Notes: generated from the sequence alone by a model not told the origin. Counted from the first letter of the stretch, positions 8,778 to 21,863 are shown. The stretch: 64,000 nt of DNA from Corynebacterium phocae (GCF_008693075.1 NZ_VXKJ01000048.1:124001-188000), one strand, 5' to 3'. Made by a program: numbers and translations.

Positions 8778-9756
8778 TGTTGTCCTCCTGCGCTTGTGGT
8801 TGCGGAGCGATGGTGCCAGCACCAGCGGCTCCGGAGGGCAAAGTACCGGCTGAGTATTCCACCGAGTCCCCCGTCAGGCCCATGAAGGCCTCCTCCAAGG
8901 AAGCCCGCTTGACGGTGAGCTCGTTGAGCGGAACGCCCAGGGAGAAAGCAAGCTTGCCCACGTAATCCACCTCTTGGTCGTTGATGACCAGGGTTGGGCG
9001 GCCTTCGTCGTCCGTGGCGCGGTCAAAGTCCAGGCCCTCGGCCGTAAGCGACTCCGCCAGGGTGTCTAGGTAATCCGAACGCACGATAACGTGCGATCCG
9101 GAGTTCGCAGCCACAAAGTCCTTAGTGGACTGGTTGGCCACTAACTTGCCGCGGCCGATAACCACCAGGTGGTCGGCGGTCAACGCCATCTCGGAGAGCA
9201 GGTGGGAAGAAATCAGCACACTGCGGCCCTCTGCCGCCAAGGCGCGCACCAGCGAGCGCACCCAATAGATGCCCTCAGGGTCCAGGCCGTTGACGGGCTC
9301 ATCCAAAATCAGGACACCGGGATCCCCCAGCAACGCAGACGCTAGTCCCAAGCGCTGGCCCATGCCCAGGGAAAAGCCGCCGGCCTTCTTACCGGCGACA
9401 TCGGAAAGCCCTACCAGCCCCAAGACCTCATCCACCCGGGAGGGGGCAATCCCGTTGGACTGCGCCATCCACTTCAGATGGTTGGCCGCAGAGCGGTGCG
9501 GGTGAACCGCCTTGGCATCCAGCAACGCACCTACCTCATGGAGAGGGTTTTTTATATCTCGGTAGGGTTTGCCATTGATGGTAGCCCTGCCCGCAGTGGG
9601 TTTGTCTAGGCCCAAAATCATGCGCATGGTGGTTGATTTACCCGCGCCGTTGGGACCTAAGAAACCGGTGACTAATCCGGGTTTGACGTCAAACGTTAGG
9701 TCATCTACCGCCCGGACCGCCCCATACTGCTTAGTCAATCCTTCAACTTCAATCAT
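8767..9756 (-). CDS. ABC exporter ATP-binding protein
   Basis: The nucleotide-binding domain has Walker A GPNGAGKST near residue 36, the signature FSLGMGQRLGLA, Walker B VLILDEPVNGLDP and the switch SSHLLSEM. After about residue 215 comes a C-terminal extension typical of DrrA/BcrA-type exporters. The ATG at 9756 is preferred over a GTG two codons upstream because a TAGGGT hexamer sits exactly 7 nt before it. It partners with the overlapping downstream permease. Confidence 0.85.
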   Translation of the reverse strand: MIEVEGLTKQYGAVRAVDDLTFDVKPGLVTGFLGPNGAGKSTTMRMILGLDKPTAGRATINGKPYRDIKNPLHEVGALLDAKAVHPHRSAANHLKWMAQSNGIAPSRVDEVLGLVGLSDVAGKKAGGFSLGMGQRLGLASALLGDPGVLILDEPVNGLDPEGIYWVRSLVRALAAEGRSVLISSHLLSEMALTADHLVVIGRGKLVANQSTKDFVAANSGSHVIVRSDYLDTLAESLTAEGLDFDRATDDEGRPTLVINDQEVDYVGKLAFSLGVPLNELTVKRASLEEAFMGLTGDSVEYSAGTLPSGAAGAGTIAPQPQAQEDNNVV

Positions 9757-9763
9757 GCCCACA

Positions 9764-9769
9764 ACCCTA
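9764..9769 (-). promoter_or_regulatory. -10 hexamer of a probable leaderless ABC exporter transcript
   Basis: Reading the minus strand, TAGGGT is followed by 7 nt and then the ATG at 9756; no ribosome-binding site is present. Confidence 0.4.
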
Positions 9770-9818
9770 CCGGCATTTGCCTGCCCTTACCTTATTGGTA
9801 CGGGGAAAGCCCCAAGCA

Positions 9819-10346
9819 CTATTGCGCCAGGAGGCCTTCCGCCACCGCCAAGACCCGGGGCAAAGATTTCCGGAAGGGCTCCAGCAGCACCAGTTCCTCA
9901 TCCGGACCACCCCCGGATAAAACGTCTTTAAGCTGGGATAACTCCACCCAACGCAGCTCGTATGATTCCTCATTGGCCTGGGTATCAACCGGCTCCGGCA
10001 CGCGCGCGATCACGGTGGTATATGTCCAGTCATCCCCCGGGAACGGCCCGGCGGTCACCATACTGGTCAGCACTTCTGGAACCTGCGGATCAATCCCGCA
10101 CTCCTCAAAAGTCTCCCGCAACGCACCCTCCACGGCGGTTTCCTCCCGGTCTACCGCACCCCCGGGGATTCCCCAGGTGTCCCCCAGATTGGTCCACGCG
10201 GCGCGGTGTTGAAGCAGCACGCGGGGGTTCTCCCCGCCCGCCACCAGGAACAAACCAGCCGCCCCAAACAGACCCCAGACCTTGGTGTCTCCCGGGCCCT
10301 TGGCCCAGCCGTCTCCGCTGCCGCGCTGTGTGCCTTTTCCAGTCAT
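9819..10346 (-). CDS. Nudix hydrolase (MutT3-like)
   Basis: The 175-residue protein has a complete Nudix box G-x5-E-x7-RE-x2-EE-x-G (GGAVDREETAVEGALRETFE, then ECG) near residues 70-93, so the metal-binding glutamates are intact. Nudix enzymes hydrolyse nucleoside diphosphate derivatives. The position beside glnX matches mutT3 (Rv0413), which suggests damaged-nucleotide clean-up, but the substrate is not proven. The ATG at 10346 is chosen because TAGAAT lies 7 nt upstream. Confidence 0.8.
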   Translation of the reverse strand: MTGKGTQRGSGDGWAKGPGDTKVWGLFGAAGLFLVAGGENPRVLLQHRAAWTNLGDTWGIPGGAVDREETAVEGALRETFEECGIDPQVPEVLTSMVTAGPFPGDDWTYTTVIARVPEPVDTQANEESYELRWVELSQLKDVLSGGGPDEELVLLEPFRKSLPRVLAVAEGLLAQ

Positions 10347-10353
10347 ATCCCCA

Positions 10354-10359
10354 ATTCTA
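10354..10359 (-). promoter_or_regulatory. -10 hexamer of a probable leaderless Nudix gene transcript
   Basis: On the minus strand TAGAAT is followed by 7 nt and the ATG at 10346. Confidence 0.45.
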
Positions 10360-10458
10360 ACCGCCCCCGCCCCCGCAGACCCGAAGAAAAGCACCCCAAC
10401 AGCTAAAATTCTCCAAGGAAACTAGGCCAAATCCCAGCGCGTAAAGCCCATCACTACG

Positions 10459-10464
10459 TATTCT
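10459..10464 (+). promoter_or_regulatory. -10 hexamer of the glnX-glnH-pknG operon
   Basis: TATTCT ends 6 nt before the glnX ATG. No Shine-Dalgarno sequence lies between, so the operon transcript probably begins at the start codon. Confidence 0.5.
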
Positions 10465-10470
10465 GGACTA

Positions 10471-11942
10471 ATGACCACGCCCGCGCAGTCTACAGGCACC
10501 ACCCCGCACGCTAGCGATCTTGCAACAGACGCTGCGGGGGACCGGGACGCGCACGCCCACCAGGACCAGTGGCTCGATGAGGTATCCGAGCCGGCGCAGC
10601 CCATCTTCGACCGCGCCACCCACCGCGCCCTGATGTGGTTTGCCGGCCCGGCGCGGCTCATGCGTAGGGGCTACAACTTCATCACCACCACGCCGGGCAA
10701 GATGACCACCATGATGGTGCTGCTGACCGTGACTATCGCGGCCGCTGGGCTGTCCATGGCCAACTTCTCCTCCGCGCGCCACGAGCGCCTTGACGTGCTG
10801 CTAAGCTCCACGGAGCCAATGAACAACGCGGCGCATAACCTCTACACCTCCTTGTCTTTGGCGGACACGGTGGCCTCCACAACGTTCGTGCAGGCGGGCG
10901 ACACGCCGGAAATCTCACGGCAGCTTTACAACGACTCCATCGACCGCGCGGCCGCCGCGGCTACGCAGGCGGTCCTGGGCACCGATGAAAGCGATACCCA
11001 CATCCGTTCGCTGGTGGGGCTCATTCAGCGGCGCCTGCCGGTGTACACCGGCATGGTGGAACAGGCGCGCGCTAATCACCGTTCCGGAAATGCGGTGGCG
11101 GTGACGTACATGACTAACGCTTCTGCGCTGATGCGCGATGACATCCTGCCGGCGGCCGGGGAGCTATTCCAGCTAACTAGCGCCAAGGTGGCCACGCAGG
11201 AACGCGAGCTCACCACGCCGCAGTGGATTCCCATCACCGGTTTCCTGGCGGCGGTGGGGCTGCTGCTAGTAGCCCAGTGGTGGTTGTGGCGGCTGACACG
11301 CCGGCGGTTTAACCGTGGGTTTTTAACCGGCACCGCGCTCATGCTGGTTGCCCTGGTGTGGGTGGTCATTGCCAACGTACTCACGTGGGCCTCCGGTGGC
11401 CAACGCTTTGATACCGCGGCCGCGCCGTGGGAGCAGCTGACCAACTCTCAGATTGCGGCCCAGCAGGCGCGTACTGCGGAAACACTGCTGTTGGTCAACC
11501 GCCAAACCCCGGACTCGGTGTCGGATGAATTTACCGGGATGGCCAGCGCGGTCAACCAGGCGCTGGACTCTTTTACCAACGCCGAGCACAAGGAACCACG
11601 CCACCAGGAGACGGTGGACTCCGCTCGCGCCGCGCTCGCGGAGTGGAGCGTAGCTCACCGGTTGATGGTAGAGAACTTGGCCGCCGGCAATTACGATGCC
11701 GCCATCTACCAGGCCACCGCAGTTAATCCGCCGGAGGAGATTCCTACCTCCGCCCCGGCGTTTAGCCAGCTAAACAATTCCCTCACCCAACTAATTGCGA
11801 CTACCCGGGAAGTCATGCGCACCTACATCAATGACAGCTTGACGGTAAACCGGGCCCTGGGCGGCGCGGTAGGGTTCTTAACGATTGCCGCTATTTTTGC
11901 CATCTGGGTTGGTATCCGGCCGCGTCTACAGGAGTACCTCTA

Positions 11943-11943
<1 letters not shown>
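10471..11943 (+). CDS. glnX: GlnX membrane sensor protein
   Basis: The 490-residue integral membrane protein has an N-terminal cytoplasmic tail (1-80), a first helix near 85-105, an extracytoplasmic helical domain, two adjacent central helices (about 250-305), a second extracytoplasmic helical domain and a last helix near 460-485. In mycobacteria and C. glutamicum, GlnX links the amino-acid binding lipoprotein GlnH to the kinase PknG, and through OdhI/GarA to 2-oxoglutarate dehydrogenase. The stop overlaps the glnH ATG (TAATG), consistent with coupled production of the complex. Confidence 0.88.
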
Positions 11944-15426
<3,483 letters not shown>

Positions 15427-15440
15427 GTCCTCGCCCGCGA

Positions 15441-15511
15441 AGCCGGCGCTACCCCGGGAAGCCGGCACTACCCGAGTGGCCGGCGCTACCCGAGTGTCCG
15501 GCACCCCTTTT
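15441..15511. repeat. Degenerate 18-nt tandem repeat downstream of pknG
   Basis: Three full units related to CCGGCGCTACCCGAGT start at 15441, 15460 and 15478, and a fourth partial unit starts at 15496. They fill the start of the pknG-ldh intergenic region. No U-tract follows, so a simple terminator is not indicated. Confidence 0.6.
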
Positions 15512-15584
15512 GCGACTAAGGGCCGCCAGCGGATCCTGACGAGTATCACACCCGGAAAAGTGGGAAAGATCGGGGCAGATCGGG

Positions 15585-15590
15585 CATAAT
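15585..15590 (+). promoter_or_regulatory. Possible -10 hexamer for the lactate dehydrogenase gene
   Basis: CATAAT lies about 60 bp before the ldh start, leaving an untranslated leader that contains GAAAGGCGGG as ribosome-binding site. TATAGA a little downstream is an alternative. No clear -35 is seen. Confidence 0.3.
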
Positions 15591-15648
15591 TAAAGGTGTA
15601 TAGAGCCAGAAGCAAACACAAACAAGAACACGAAAGGCGGGTTGCTTG

Positions 15649-16605
15649 ATGAAGCAAACTGTAGGAAACAAAGTTGTCCTTATCGGTGCCGGTGATGTGG
15701 GAGTGGCATTCGCCTACGCCCTGGTTAACCAGGGAACCTGCGACCACCTGGCCATCATCGACATCGATGAAAAGAAACTGGCCGGAAACGTCATGGACCT
15801 CAACCACGGCGTGGTGTGGGCACCTTCCCGCACCAAAGTCACCCGCGGCACCTACGCCGACTGCGAAGACGCCGCCATGGTGGTCATCTGCGCCGGCGCC
15901 GCCCAGAAACCCGGCGAAACCCGCCTGGAACTGGTGGACAAGAACATGAAGATCTTCAAAAACATTGTGGACTCCGTCATGGGCGCCGGCTTCGACGGAA
16001 TCTTCCTGGTGGCCTCCAACCCGGTGGATATCCTCACCTACGCCGTGTGGCGCTACTCCGGTCTGGAATGGAACCGCGTAATCGGTTCCGGTACCGTCCT
16101 GGACTCCGCCCGCTTCCGCTACATGCTGGGCGAGCGCTACGAGGTGGCCCCTACCTCCATCCACGCCTACATCATCGGCGAGCACGGTGACACCGAGCTG
16201 CCAGTGCTGTCCTCGGCAACCGTCGCCGGTATTTCCATGCGCAAGCAGCTGGAAAAGACCCCCGGCCTGGAAGAAGACCTGGAAAAGATCTTTGAAAAGA
16301 CCCGCGACGCCGCCTATGAGATCATCGACGCCAAGGGATCTACCTCCTACGGTATCGGCATGGGCCTAGCCCGTATCACCAAGGCCGTTATCCAAAACCA
16401 AGATGTGGCGCTGCCCGTCTCCGCCCTGCTCCACGGCGAGTACGGCCAGGAAGACATCTACATCGGCACGCCCGCCATCATCAACCGCAAAGGCATTCGC
16501 CGCGTGATTGAACTCGAGCTCAGCGAACACGAAGCAGAGCGTTTCAACCACTCCGCTGACACCCTGCGCGCCATCCAGGAAAAGTTCTTCGCGCCCGAAG
16601 ACTAA
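15649..16605 (+). CDS. ldh: L-lactate dehydrogenase
   Basis: The 318-residue NAD-dependent enzyme interconverts pyruvate and L-lactate. The N-terminal Rossmann motif is [16 protein letters not shown] (about 8-23), the catalytic loop [12 protein letters not shown] carries the proton-relay His, and NPVDILTY is present. The ATG at 15649 fits the GAAAGGCGGG ribosome-binding site; the TTG one codon earlier is an artefact of the longest reading. The gene stands alone and converges with ackA across a strong hairpin terminator. Adjacency to pta-ackA groups two overflow-metabolism routes. Confidence 0.95.
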   Translation: MKQTVGNKVVLIGAGDVGVAFAYALVNQGTCDHLAIIDIDEKKLAGNVMDLNHGVVWAPSRTKVTRGTYADCEDAAMVVICAGAAQKPGETRLELVDKNMKIFKNIVDSVMGAGFDGIFLVASNPVDILTYAVWRYSGLEWNRVIGSGTVLDSARFRYMLGERYEVAPTSIHAYIIGEHGDTELPVLSSATVAGISMRKQLEKTPGLEEDLEKIFEKTRDAAYEIIDAKGSTSYGIGMGLARITKAVIQNQDVALPVSALLHGEYGQEDIYIGTPAIINRKGIRRVIELELSEHEAERFNHSADTLRAIQEKFFAPED

Positions 16606-16629
16606 CCCAAAGACTAAAACGCCCAGAAA

Positions 16630-16657
16630 AAGTGCCCCACCAGCCGGTGGGGCACTT
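16630..16657. terminator. Bidirectional terminator between ldh and ackA
   Basis: A perfect 12-bp stem (AAGTGCCCCACC with its complement) closes a 4-nt loop midway between the convergent ldh and ackA genes. A run of A precedes the stem (16627-16631) and pyrimidines follow it, so it may serve both strands. Confidence 0.8.
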
Positions 16658-16675
16658 CTTAGGTTTTCAACCCGG

Positions 16676-17872
16676 CTAGGAAACTAGCTCGGTAGCCTTC
16701 TGCGCGATAGCAAGTTCCTCATTAGTAGGAACTACCAGCACCTTCACGGCGGAGTCAGGGGTGGAGATAACCCGCGCCTCAGAGGAACGAACCGAGTTCT
16801 TCTCCTTGTCCAGCTTGATGCCGTACATCTCCAGACCTGCCAGCGCGTCCGCGCGGACATCGTCATCATTTTCGCCCACACCAGCGGTGAACGTGATGGC
16901 GTCCACGCGGCCAAGCGCGATCATGTAAGAACCAATGAACCGGCGCAGCTGGTGGATGTAAATCTCATACGCCAGCTTGGCCTGGGAATCCCCACCCTGA
17001 ATCTTCTCATGCAGCACACGGAAGTCATTCACACCCGCAATACCCTTGACGCCAGACTGCTTATTCAACAGGTTATCAATTTCATCGATGCCCATGCCGG
17101 CCTGGCGAGCCAGGTGGAAGATGATGCCCGGATCCACGTCACCACAACGAGTACCCATAACTAACCCGGCTAGCGGGGTAAGGCCCATGGAGGTATCAAT
17201 GGCCTTGCCGTTGGCCACAGCCGCGCAAGAAGCGCCGTTACCCAAGTGCAAAGTAATCTGATTGGTCTCCGCAGGATCCCGCTCGATAAGGCCCGGCACC
17301 TGCTGGGAAACAAACTCGTGCGAGGTTCCGTGGAAGCCATAGCGGCGAATGTTGTGCTCTTTGGCTACTTCGCTGTTAATAGCGTAAAGAGCAGCGGCCT
17401 GGGGCATGGTGTTGAAGAACGCGGTGTCAAACACGGCCACGTGGGGCACGTCCGGCAAGATGGCGCGCGCGGTGCGAATGCCGTCCAGGTTCGCGGGGTT
17501 GTGCAGCGGCGCTAGCGGGATAAGATCCTCAATCTTGGACTCGGCGTTGTCGTCGATGACCACTGGCTCGCTGAAAATCTGGCCACCATGGACCACGCGG
17601 TGGCCAACGGCAATGAGCTCCACGTCCTGCGGGCCCACCTTATGTTCGTGCATGATTTCAAAAGCGCGGTTAAGGCCTACCGAGTGGTTGGGGATTTCCA
17701 ACTCCTCGGTGAACTTTTCTCCACCGGTCTTGACGGTAACGGAGCCCTTGGGCTCACCTACCTGCTCTACCAGGCCGCTGACCAGCGGGGCGTCGGTAGC
17801 AGCTGCGGTGGGATCTACCACCTGGAACTTCACGGAGGAAGAACCGGAATTTAGAACAAGCACATACGACAT
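16676..17872 (-). CDS. ackA: Acetate kinase
   Basis: The 398-residue enzyme phosphorylates acetate with ATP and runs in reverse during overflow. It has the N-terminal [10 protein letters not shown] signature, VAVFDTAFF, and the GFHGTSHEF motif of the active site. The ATG follows directly on the pta stop codon (TAAATG), so translation is probably coupled. Full length for the family. Acetate control by RamA/RamB is known in C. glutamicum, but I did not identify a convincing binding site upstream of pta. Confidence 0.96.
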   Translation of the reverse strand: MSYVLVLNSGSSSVKFQVVDPTAAATDAPLVSGLVEQVGEPKGSVTVKTGGEKFTEELEIPNHSVGLNRAFEIMHEHKVGPQDVELIAVGHRVVHGGQIFSEPVVIDDNAESKIEDLIPLAPLHNPANLDGIRTARAILPDVPHVAVFDTAFFNTMPQAAALYAINSEVAKEHNIRRYGFHGTSHEFVSQQVPGLIERDPAETNQITLHLGNGASCAAVANGKAIDTSMGLTPLAGLVMGTRCGDVDPGIIFHLARQAGMGIDEIDNLLNKQSGVKGIAGVNDFRVLHEKIQGGDSQAKLAYEIYIHQLRRFIGSYMIALGRVDAITFTAGVGENDDDVRADALAGLEMYGIKLDKEKNSVRSSEARVISTPDSAVKVLVVPTNEELAIAQKATELVS

Positions 17873-19216
17873 TTATTTAACTCCTGCTTGGATAGCGGTA
17901 ATAGCAACGGTGTTGACAATATCCGGGACGGTAGCCCCGCGAGACAGGTCATTGATGGGCTTGTTGAGCCCCTGCAGAACCGGCCCCACTGCCAGGGCGT
18001 TGGCGGTGCGCTGCGCCGTCTTGTAGGCGATGTTGCCGGCCTCCAGGTCCGGGAAGATGAAAACGTTGGCCCGGCCGGCTACGTCCGAGTCCGGCATCTT
18101 CTTCTTGGCCACACCCATGTCCACGGCGGCGTCAAACTGCAGCGGGCCGTCAACCTTGAGGTCAGCGTCGAAGGCGCGGGCGGCCTCCACGGCAGCGGCA
18201 GCGCGGTCCACGTCCGGGCCAGCACCGGAGGTGCCGGTGGAGTAAGACAGGATGGCCACGCGGGGGTCAATTCCAAACTGGGCGGCCGTCTGCGCGGACA
18301 CACCAGCGATTTCGCCCAGCTGCTCAGCGGTGGGATTGGGGTTTACGGCGCAGTCGCCGAAGGCCCAGAGGCGGTCGCGGAAGACCATCAGGAAGATGGA
18401 GGAAACCACGGATGCGCCCGGCTTGGTTTTGATGATCTGGAAAGAGGGCTTGATGGTGTGCGCGGTGGTGTGCGCGGCACCGGAGACCATGCCGTCTGCC
18501 AGGCCCTTGTGGACCATCATGGTGGCAAAGTAGGAGATGTCTTTCATGGTCTCCCGGGCCTGCTCCAGGGTCACGCCCTTGCTCTTGCGCAGTTCCGCGA
18601 AGTCAGCAGCGAATTCCTCTGCCAATGGGGAGGTTTCATGGTTGATGAGGTCAGCCTCTGAGAGGTCAACGCCCAGTTCAGCGGCGCGGGCGGTGATTTT
18701 TTCCGGATCCCCCAGGATGGTGAGCTTGGCAATCTTGCCGTCCAGCAGCTGGCCGGCGGCGGTGAGAATGCGGTCGTCGTCCCCTTCAGGCAGCACAATG
18801 TGCGCACCCGCGGCCTTGGCTTTCTCCAGCAGCTGGTACTCAAACACGGAGGCGGACATCACTGGCTCCGATGCCTCCCCTACCTTGGCGGCCAGCCCCT
18901 CTAGCGAAGGCCCGGAAACAACTTCCGCTTTGAGGGCCTCTGCGTGGCGTACTGCCAGACCCAGCGCTGGATCTTCGCCGACAATAACCAGCGGCACTCC
19001 CAGTGCCGCAGCGGACATCGCGTCAAAGTGAGTGTCCCCGGTACCCCGGATGACGGTTTTGCGCAGTTCATCGCCCTTCTTCACCACGTCGGATAGGGTA
19101 TCTAGGCCCTCAATGGAGCCTTTCTCTGCGCCCAGCGCGGAGGCAAAGGAGTCCACGTCAAGGCCTTCAAAGCCCCGACCTGCGACGGTCAGGAGTGCGG
19201 AACGAAGTGCAGTCAT
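17873..19216 (-). CDS. pta: Phosphate acetyltransferase
   Basis: The 447-residue protein interconverts acetyl-CoA and acetyl phosphate. The N-terminal ~120 residues are a short regulatory segment, and the C-terminal ~325 residues form the PTA_PTB catalytic domain, with ADGMVSGAAHTTAHTI and YSTGTSGAGPDVDRA. It lacks the full-length P-loop N-terminal domain of E. coli Pta. The ATG at 19216 has GAAAGGGCG upstream; an in-frame ATG further upstream would add a tail with no family likeness. First gene of the pta-ackA operon. Confidence 0.94.
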   Translation of the reverse strand: MTALRSALLTVAGRGFEGLDVDSFASALGAEKGSIEGLDTLSDVVKKGDELRKTVIRGTGDTHFDAMSAAALGVPLVIVGEDPALGLAVRHAEALKAEVVSGPSLEGLAAKVGEASEPVMSASVFEYQLLEKAKAAGAHIVLPEGDDDRILTAAGQLLDGKIAKLTILGDPEKITARAAELGVDLSEADLINHETSPLAEEFAADFAELRKSKGVTLEQARETMKDISYFATMMVHKGLADGMVSGAAHTTAHTIKPSFQIIKTKPGASVVSSIFLMVFRDRLWAFGDCAVNPNPTAEQLGEIAGVSAQTAAQFGIDPRVAILSYSTGTSGAGPDVDRAAAAVEAARAFDADLKVDGPLQFDAAVDMGVAKKKMPDSDVAGRANVFIFPDLEAGNIAYKTAQRTANALAVGPVLQGLNKPINDLSRGATVPDIVNTVAITAIQAGVK

Positions 19217-19351
19217 TGGGTTAACGCCCTTTCTAAAGTTGCTAGTGCCAGCCGTCACAGGCCGACGCATAAGTGACACCTCTACCTTACCCATCCGTAG
19301 GGTTGTTCAGCCACCTCGCCGCCCAACTGAGCAAAAATTTGCCGGCGCCAG

Positions 19352-19909
19352 TTACCACAGCAACTGCAGCGTCGCGTAGACCCTCGGCTGGCTAGGGTCG
19401 GAGATGGAAAACCCTGCCCGCGTTACCTCATGACTCAACATGTTCGCGTTGTGCCCCGGGGAGTTGCGCCACTGGACAAAGAAGTCCTCCGGAGTCAGCG
19501 GGAGACCGGCGGGCCTCATGGCAATGTTTTCAAATGTTTTGTCATGCGAGTGCACGAAGTGCCCGGTGCGTCCCATGTGCCACGACCACCGCCGGGCCTG
19601 GTCTGTGAGCTCCTGGCTGACCCGGACCGGCTGCCTGCCGTTGGCCCTGCGGTAGTTGTTCATAATCTCAAAAAACCGGGCGTCGAAGTTAGTGATCCAC
19701 ACGCCGTCAACCAGAACATAGTCCGGCCCTGGTGCGGGCCCTACCGGTTTGGGCCCTATGCCCGAAGACAAGGCCGCAGGAATACCGGAACTTAGAGCAA
19801 ACGGGCTTTCTTGCGCCAGTGCGGGCGCGGCCCCGGCGGTTAAACCGTGCGCCCCCAGCGCAGCAGCAACCAAAAGCGATACCAAACCATTAAGAGTGTG
19901 CTTTCTCAT
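19352..19909 (-). CDS. Secreted CAP-superfamily (SCP-like) protein
   Basis: The 185-residue preprotein has a signal peptide with a hydrophobic core about residues 8-30 and a likely cut after ALA. The mature part is a CAP domain: FFEIMNNYRRANGRQPV, then WSWHMGRTGHFVHSHD with the conserved His, then FVQWRNSPGHNANMLS. The bacterial role of CAP proteins is poorly known; an extracellular or cell-wall function is inferred. A TAGTAT hexamer lies 8 nt before the ATG, suggesting a leaderless start inside the purT-CAP gap. Confidence 0.8.
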   Translation of the reverse strand: MRKHTLNGLVSLLVAAALGAHGLTAGAAPALAQESPFALSSGIPAALSSGIGPKPVGPAPGPDYVLVDGVWITNFDARFFEIMNNYRRANGRQPVRVSQELTDQARRWSWHMGRTGHFVHSHDKTFENIAMRPAGLPLTPEDFFVQWRNSPGHNANMLSHEVTRAGFSISDPSQPRVYATLQLLW

Positions 19910-19924
19910 AGCCACTAATACTAG

Positions 19925-19956
19925 TTTCTAGGTCCGCCATTTTCTAGGTCCGCCAT
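19925..19956. repeat. Perfect 16-bp tandem duplication at the 3' end of purT
   Basis: TTTCTAGGTCCGCCAT occurs twice head to tail. The purT stop codon lies in the copy nearer the CAP gene. With only one copy the protein would end GGPRN; the duplication shifts the frame and yields a GGPRKWRT end. It abuts the -10 region of the CAP gene. Confidence 0.85.
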
Positions 19957-21190
19957 CCGAAAGCGTGATAGCTCTTGCCGCCAAGGAAGCGTTCTCACGA
20001 GCCAGGTCCGCAGTATCAGCCGTGGCCACTACCAGGCCCAGCCGCCGCCCCGCGTAGGCACCGGGCTTACCAAAGACCCGGACGTCCGTCTCCGGAAAAC
20101 TCAGCGCCTCCCGTACTCCGGAAACCACCACTTCTTTCATGTCACGCTCCGCATGCAGCACCACGGCAGCGCCGGGGCTGGTCAGCGTGACGTCTATCGG
20201 ATAGCCCAAAATCGCGCGGGCGTGGAGATCAAACTCGCTGAAACGCTGGGTACGGAGGGTGAGCATGGCGGCATCGGAAGGCCGGGGGGAGACCGCGGAG
20301 AAATAAACGTCATCACCGGAAACAAACAGCTCCACGCAGTAGACCCCGCGCCCACCTAGCTCATTGGAAATCCGGGCGGCCACAGACCGGGCGTTTTCTA
20401 GCGCCTGTTCACTAATGGCGAGGGGCTGCCAGGACTCCGCCAGGTCACCACCCTCGTGGCGGTGCCCAATGGGCTCACTAAACCAGGTGGCCAGGCACCC
20501 GGTTGCCGGGTCCACGGACCGCACGGCCAACAGGGTTACCTCATGGTCAAAATCAACAAAACGCTCCACCACCACGTGCCGTTTGTCGGTGCTTACCCGG
20601 TGCACGTTGGCCCAGCATTCCGCAATTTCCTCCGGCCCGTGCACCACCACGTGCCCGCGCCCGGAGGTAGCAGCATCAGACTTGACGATGCACGGAAAGC
20701 CCAGCTGAGCAGCCGCCTCACCCAATTCCTCAGCCGAGGTGGCAAATTTATATGCCGTACCGGGCAAGCCGATGGACTCCGCGATCTGCCGGATGGAGGC
20801 ACGGTTCCAGGTATCCGCGCAGGCCCGGGCGGTGGGCACTACCGTGCAAAACCCGGACTCCTCCAGCCTGTTCAAGGCCGGGACTGACACCATTTCCACC
20901 TCTGGAACCACGACGTCGGGGCGGATTTCTTGGGCTAGAGCCCAGACCGCTTCCTCATCATTGATGTCTGCCACGTGCGCAAACTGCGCGACCTGGTGGG
21001 CCGGGGCACCGTGATAGCGCTCCACGGCATGGACCTCTAAGCCCAGGTTCTGGAACGCTCCGGCAATTTCCTTGCCCAACTCCCCCGCGCCAAGCAGCAT
21101 GACTCTAGTGGCGTTCGGCGTAAGTGCCGTACCGATGCTGTCTCCCAGCGCCGGGGTGTTTATAGCGGGCTTGTCAAAATGCTCAGGCAT
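19928..21190 (-). CDS. purT: Formate-dependent phosphoribosylglycinamide formyltransferase
   Basis: The 420-residue ATP-grasp enzyme formylates GAR using formate and ATP in purine synthesis. The N-terminal domain has MLLGAGELGKEIAGAFQNLG, and the ATP-grasp domain spans about 125-320 with IVKSDAATSGRGHVVV as the glycine-rich loop. It begins 7 nt after a GATAAT hexamer preceded by TGC, a good extended -10, and has no ribosome-binding site. Its last few residues come from a 16-bp duplication. Confidence 0.93.
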   Translation of the reverse strand: MPEHFDKPAINTPALGDSIGTALTPNATRVMLLGAGELGKEIAGAFQNLGLEVHAVERYHGAPAHQVAQFAHVADINDEEAVWALAQEIRPDVVVPEVEMVSVPALNRLEESGFCTVVPTARACADTWNRASIRQIAESIGLPGTAYKFATSAEELGEAAAQLGFPCIVKSDAATSGRGHVVVHGPEEIAECWANVHRVSTDKRHVVVERFVDFDHEVTLLAVRSVDPATGCLATWFSEPIGHRHEGGDLAESWQPLAISEQALENARSVAARISNELGGRGVYCVELFVSGDDVYFSAVSPRPSDAAMLTLRTQRFSEFDLHARAILGYPIDVTLTSPGAAVVLHAERDMKEVVVSGVREALSFPETDVRVFGKPGAYAGRRLGLVVATADTADLARENASLAARAITLSDGGPRKWRT

Positions 21191-21197
21191 GTTCCCG

Positions 21198-21203
21198 ATT
21201 ATC
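21198..21203 (-). promoter_or_regulatory. Extended -10 of a probable leaderless purT transcript
   Basis: On the minus strand TGCGATAAT is followed by 7 nt and the purT ATG. No known purine operator was recognised. Confidence 0.5.
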
Positions 21204-21208
21204 GCACA

Positions 21209-21775
21209 TCAGGGTTGGGTTTCCACCCTTTTAAACTCCGCGGTGTCCTGGGGGCTGGGGTTACTGACTCCGGAAACTGGGACGGCCACACCCGGCTTCA
21301 CGGCCGAGCGTCGCGCGGACCACAGGGGGTTAAACCCCGGCATCAGCCACGCCAAAATAGCGGTAAAAACAGCGGCACCGATGGCGAAGTACAGGCGGCT
21401 TTCTGCCGTGGCAAACCAGAAGGCGAGGAGGTTCACAGCAATAATTATCACCCAAAAAAGGGTCATCCAAAAGGCCAGGTTTTTTAAAGTTAAAGATTGA
21501 TCTTCCGCCCACTGTTGACCCGGAAACCGGTCACGAGCTTCCTTACGAATCCTCCGCTGGGTTTGGTTTCCCGCCAGGTACAACACGAACAACAATAAAG
21601 CCAAACCGATACCCGCAGCTAGAACGTCCCCCATTACGCAGCCGAAACTCAATATAGCTAAAGCGCCTGCGCAGGAAAGACGTTCAAAAAGCGTCAACGG
21701 TTTTCCCCTGGCGGGATCTACGTCCGGATAAAGCTGAGCAAACGAAGTCAGTGGCGCGTGCTGGTTGTAGATCAT
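21209..21775 (-). CDS. Hypothetical membrane protein, four helices
   Basis: The 188-residue protein has two hydrophobic segments around residues 35-70 and two around 105-150, separated by a basic cytoplasmic stretch (TQRRIRKEARDRFPGQ). The ATG at 21775 has GGAGGA 10 nt upstream; a longer TTG reading is less likely. No family was recognised. It lies between purT and the divergent haem-uptake locus and shares the DtxR-box intergenic region with htaA, so iron control is possible but not shown. Confidence 0.55.
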   Translation of the reverse strand: MIYNQHAPLTSFAQLYPDVDPARGKPLTLFERLSCAGALAILSFGCVMGDVLAAGIGLALLLFVLYLAGNQTQRRIRKEARDRFPGQQWAEDQSLTLKNLAFWMTLFWVIIIAVNLLAFWFATAESRLYFAIGAAVFTAILAWLMPGFNPLWSARRSAVKPGVAVPVSGVSNPSPQDTAEFKRVETQP

Positions 21776-21815
21776 GGGAATATTTTCCTCCGAGTAAATG
21801 GTCAAAAAGTTCAAC

Positions 21816-21834
21816 TAAGTGTAGCCTAATATTC
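21816..21834. promoter_or_regulatory. DtxR-like iron box 1 upstream of htaA
   Basis: The 19-bp site TAAGTGTAGCCTAATATTC matches 12 of 19 positions of the DtxR consensus TTAGGTTAGCCTAACCTAA, including the central TAGCCTAA. Confidence 0.5.
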
Positions 21835-21844
21835 GCTTGGACCT

Positions 21845-21863
21845 TATGCTAAGCCTTGCCTTA
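21845..21863. promoter_or_regulatory. DtxR-like iron box 2 overlapping the htaA -10 region
   Basis: TATGCTAAGCCTTGCCTTA resembles the DtxR consensus, with a conserved AGCCT core and CCT-T-A right end. Its first six bases, TATGCT, also look like a -10 hexamer, so bound repressor would block the polymerase. Confidence 0.45.
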
